A stretch of DNA of 7,973 nucleotides from Gemmatimonadales bacterium UBA7889 (GTDB taxonomy: Bacteria > Gemmatimonadota > Gemmatimonadetes > Longimicrobiales > Gaopeijiaceae): contig DLRL01000089.1 of assembly GCA_002501085.1 (NCBI GenBank), positions 1 through 7,973 of the forward strand, in the 5' to 3' direction. Positions 6,030 to 7,973 of the stretch are shown piece by piece. The notes under the pieces were generated by a model. That model was not told the DNA's origin, did no database searches, and saw nothing but the letters and a program-made list of their open reading frames with translations. Position numbers and translations under genes: made by a program. How positions within the stretch are numbered: the stretch's first letter is position 1; every line of letters starts with the position of its first letter.

Positions 6030-6250
6030 CAGGAGCCCTCTCCATCACGGTGTCGGCGCTCAACTCGGTCAAGCCCGTAAAGGACGAAAACGCTTCCCGC
6101 GATCCATCCTGCAATCCATGCCATCGAAAAGGGTAGTCCAAGAACGAGTGGTTCGATGCGTGCAAACGGTTTTAGGCCAGGCCACGTAACAAAGAACAAT
6201 GCTAAGGCAAGGTATATGCACGTAAGGATTCGGGCGGTTCTTAGATTCAT
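6029..6250 (-). CDS. DUF3311 small membrane protein, likely partner of the symporter
   Basis: 73 residues starting MNLRTARILTCIYLALALFF. Two hydrophobic helices lie at about 8-25 and 34-60 (LVLGLPFSMAWIAGWIAGSVFVLYGLD), linked by the short WPGLKPFARIEP, with a charged C-terminus (RVERRHRDGEGS). The pattern, with small proteins of this type preceding an SSS gene, fits DUF3311. The frame is open upstream to 6406, but that extension runs back through the crotonase gene and is not family-like. The ATG at 6250 leaves a 7-nt gap to the crotonase stop. A good Shine-Dalgarno is not visible (GGA about 13 nt away), so translation is probably coupled to the crotonase above and to the symporter below. 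Its role is unproven; a stabilising or accessory subunit is the usual inference. Confidence 0.8.
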   Translation of the reverse strand: MNLRTARILTCIYLALALFFVTWPGLKPFARIEPLVLGLPFSMAWIAGWIAGSVFVLYGLDRVERRHRDGEGS

Positions 6251-6257
6251 CAGGGGT

Positions 6258-7040
6258 TTAACGTCCTTTGAATTCTGGCTTGCGTTTCTCAACAAAAGCC
6301 AGGACACCTTCTCGGCCATCTTCTGACTTAAACGCATCGATGAAGCGGCCTTTTTCGTATTCGAGTCCTTCTGCGAGAGGCTTTTCAAATGCAACCCGGA
6401 TCGCATCCTTCGCCAAACGAAGAGCTACAGGGCTCCACCGGGTCATCTTGGTTGCCAATTCAAGTGCTTTTTCCAGGTGCTGGCCTTCTTCAACAAGCAC
6501 ATCAATCAAGCCTATATGATGAGCCTCTTCGGCTTCGACGAAGTCTCCGGTCAAGGACATAATGGTCGTCCATCCTCGTCCCACAAGTCGTGCGAGACGT
6601 TGAGTGCCTCCACCACCAGGAATCAAACCAATCCGGATCTCAGCCTGGCTCATCCTCGCAGTTTTATCAGCCACACGAACATCGCATGCCAGTGCCAATT
6701 CACATCCTCCGCCGATGCAGAATCCATGAATCGCAGCGATTATTGGCTTCTTAAAATCGGCTACACCCTCGTAGATGCGTCGTCCAAACACAGCTTCCCG
6801 TTGCTGTTCTGCTGAACGGGCGGCGAATTCACTGATGTCAGCTCCTGCTACAAAGGCTTTGTCGCCAGCACCATGTATGACAACTGCTCGAACTTCATCA
6901 TCACGCTCGAGTTCATCGAGCTTGTCTAGCAGAGCATCTCTAAGCTCAGCATTAAGGGCATTTAGTTTACCCGGTCGATTCAACGTGATGATCGCGACAT
7001 AGCCGTTCCGGTCATGCAGTAACACCGGCACATCACTCAT
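6258..7040 (-). CDS. Enoyl-CoA hydratase/isomerase family protein (crotonase), both catalytic glutamates present
   Basis: 260 residues, the usual length. It has the N-terminal strand VAIITLNRPGKLNALN and the oxyanion-hole segment FVAGADISEF (about 63-72). HGFCIGGGCELALACD follows, with catalytic E114, and SQAEIRIGLIPGGGGTQRL with E134. The two glutamates are 20 residues apart, as E144/E164 in rat mitochondrial enoyl-CoA hydratase, so true hydration of a 2-enoyl-CoA is likely. The C-terminus EKRKPEFKGR is typical of the family. The start ATG has AGGAG (7051-7047) 6 nt upstream, overlapping the TAG of the preceding crotonase, with 9 nt between the two genes. It probably acts in beta-oxidation or in degradation of branched or aromatic acids. 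The exact substrate is not determined. Confidence 0.93.
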   Translation of the reverse strand: MSDVPVLLHDRNGYVAIITLNRPGKLNALNAELRDALLDKLDELERDDEVRAVVIHGAGDKAFVAGADISEFAARSAEQQREAVFGRRIYEGVADFKKPIIAAIHGFCIGGGCELALACDVRVADKTARMSQAEIRIGLIPGGGGTQRLARLVGRGWTTIMSLTGDFVEAEEAHHIGLIDVLVEEGQHLEKALELATKMTRWSPVALRLAKDAIRVAFEKPLAEGLEYEKGRFIDAFKSEDGREGVLAFVEKRKPEFKGR

Positions 7041-7049
7041 GATTTACTC

Positions 7050-7850
7050 CTAACGACCTTGAAATTCTGGTTTGCGCTTTTCGACATAAGCATCAAGCCC
7101 CTCTTTCGCGTCGAGGCTCGCAAAGAGTTGAGCCTGTAGTTCTCGTTCCAATGTGAGGGCAAGCTCAAAGGGAATCTCCGAACCTGTTTGGGCTGAGCGT
7201 TTGATTAAACCGACTGCCTTATTTGCCTTGGCCGGTGTGGTGAACTTAGCCGCATAATCCAAAACAGCTGCGAGAAAGGCGTCATCTTCTTCGTGGTCAT
7301 AAATCTCGTTGACTATTCCCAGTTCAAGCGCCCGATCGAATCCGAAAGTAGAGCCCTCTGTCATCAGCTGAATTGCTTTGGATTTCCCGACCAGCCGGAC
7401 CAAGCGCTGTGTACCACCGGTTCCCGGAAGCACCCCTAGCGTTACCTCAGGTAGGCCGACTTGCCCAGAATCTTTTCGGGCGATTCGTATGTCAGCCGCC
7501 ATCGCGATTTCGAGGCCGCCGCCCACCGTGTGCCCATTGAGCGCCGCAATCACCAGCTTCGGGGTATGCTCAAGACGGTTCAAGGTTTCGTTTGCGTGCA
7601 GGCAAAAGCTGTACTTCCAGTCAGGATCTGCTTCAGAGAGCATCCCAATATTTGCACCTGCACAGAAAAATTTACCGCCCGATCCTGTGATGACGATCAC
7701 CTCAACTCCCTTATCGAACCTTGCCTCGATGATGTGGCCATCCAGCTGTCGCATCATCTCGTGGGTGTAGGTGTTCGCGGGAGGATCGTCTAGGGTTAGG
7801 ATCGCGACTTTGTCACGCACTTCATAGTGGACCAGCACCTGATTTGACAT
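7050..7850 (-). CDS. Second enoyl-CoA hydratase/isomerase family protein (crotonase)
   Basis: 266 residues from MSNQVLVHYE. The start at 7850 is preferred over the ATG at 7856 because AGGGG (7861-7857) lies 6 nt before it but directly abuts the earlier ATG. It has the crotonase fold signatures VAILTLDDPPANTYTHEMM, the oxyanion hole FFCAGANIGM, and NGHTVGGGLEIAMAAD with E114. GLPEVTLGVLPGTGGTQRL follows with E135. The glutamates are 21 residues apart, one more than in the neighbouring paralogue, and the NTYT segment replaces the usual NALS/NALN. Both changes suggest a different acyl-CoA specificity. It ends VEKRKPEFQGR, nearly identical to its neighbour, consistent with an old tandem duplication. 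First gene of the operon; no clear promoter could be chosen upstream. Confidence 0.92.
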   Translation of the reverse strand: MSNQVLVHYEVRDKVAILTLDDPPANTYTHEMMRQLDGHIIEARFDKGVEVIVITGSGGKFFCAGANIGMLSEADPDWKYSFCLHANETLNRLEHTPKLVIAALNGHTVGGGLEIAMAADIRIARKDSGQVGLPEVTLGVLPGTGGTQRLVRLVGKSKAIQLMTEGSTFGFDRALELGIVNEIYDHEEDDAFLAAVLDYAAKFTTPAKANKAVGLIKRSAQTGSEIPFELALTLERELQAQLFASLDAKEGLDAYVEKRKPEFQGR

Positions 7851-7933
7851 CGGCATCCCCTGAGTCTTTGGCTTTATTTAAACGGTTCCGTATACACGCG
7901 GGTTGGCGCGAGTTCCATGCTACGCGAAATTAG

Positions 7934-7942
7934 TGGTATGAT
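7934..7942 (+). promoter_or_regulatory. Extended -10 promoter element, possibly for a leaderless gene
   Basis: TGG-TATGAT is an extended -10 (TGn) with 5 of 6 matches to TATAAT. An ATG at 7950 lies exactly 7 nt after it, where transcription would start, the pattern of leaderless mRNAs. The frame from that ATG (MPMVRTVH) stays open to the window edge. No good -35 is seen. It points away from the crotonase operon, so the genes would be divergent. Confidence 0.35.
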
Positions 7943-7973
7943 CCATCTCATGCCTATGGTCAGGACCGTTCAC

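Noticed and set aside
5722..6165. 147-codon minus-strand ORF overlapping the DUF3311 and symporter genes
   Set aside because: A shadow in another frame of two clearly recognisable proteins; its composition is not protein-like.
6251..6406. 52-codon N-terminal extension of the DUF3311 protein
   Set aside because: It lies inside the crotonase coding region in another frame and is unlike the family.

Overview
The window reads as part of an ordinary bacterial chromosome of intermediate GC content. It comes from an organism with a peptidoglycan-remodelling lytic transglycosylase (so probably Gram-negative-type) and a fatty-acid or acyl-CoA based metabolism. The order RNase E/G, L21, L27, together with acyl-CoA carboxylase, crotonase and DUF3311/SSS genes, would fit an uncultured Acidobacteriota- or Gemmatimonadota-like lineage. 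That placement is a guess from gene content only. I see no phage, transposon, CRISPR, rRNA or tRNA.

Left part, plus strand (1-694): the 3' end of a biotin-dependent carboxyltransferase gene. An 81-residue two-helix membrane protein follows, which appears to start at CTG behind an AGGAG site. The same reading frame continues upstream across one TAG stop to an ATG that overlaps the carboxyltransferase stop. This is therefore either a tightly coupled pair of small ORFs or a single gene interrupted by an amber codon. A stretch of about 440 bases without a recognisable gene follows (695-1132). It holds one possible 34-residue hydrophobic peptide and, at its end, two GC-rich hairpins just upstream of the RNase gene.

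Middle, plus strand (1133-4504): an RNase E/G-family endoribonuclease (TTG start), ribosomal proteins L21 (rplU) and L27 (rpmA), and a membrane-anchored lytic transglycosylase with a LysM-like tail. A sigma70-type promoter candidate lies between the RNase and rplU. A perfect 7-bp hairpin sits on the rplU stop codon, and a weak terminator-like structure follows rpmA.

Right part, minus strand (7850 down to 4572): a compact operon of two paralogous crotonases (enoyl-CoA hydratase family), a DUF3311 small membrane protein and a sodium:solute symporter. Spacings are 9 nt, 7 nt and a 1-nt TGATG overlap. The operon ends in a hairpin plus T-tract that covers the symporter stop codon, at a convergent junction with the transglycosylase gene. 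The simplest joint reading is uptake of a carboxylate by the symporter/DUF3311 pair and its processing as a CoA thioester by the crotonases. The substrate cannot be told from sequence.

Far right edge (7851-7973): an intergenic region that includes, on the plus strand, an extended -10 element 7 nt before an ATG. This is the arrangement expected for a divergent leaderless gene that continues outside the window.
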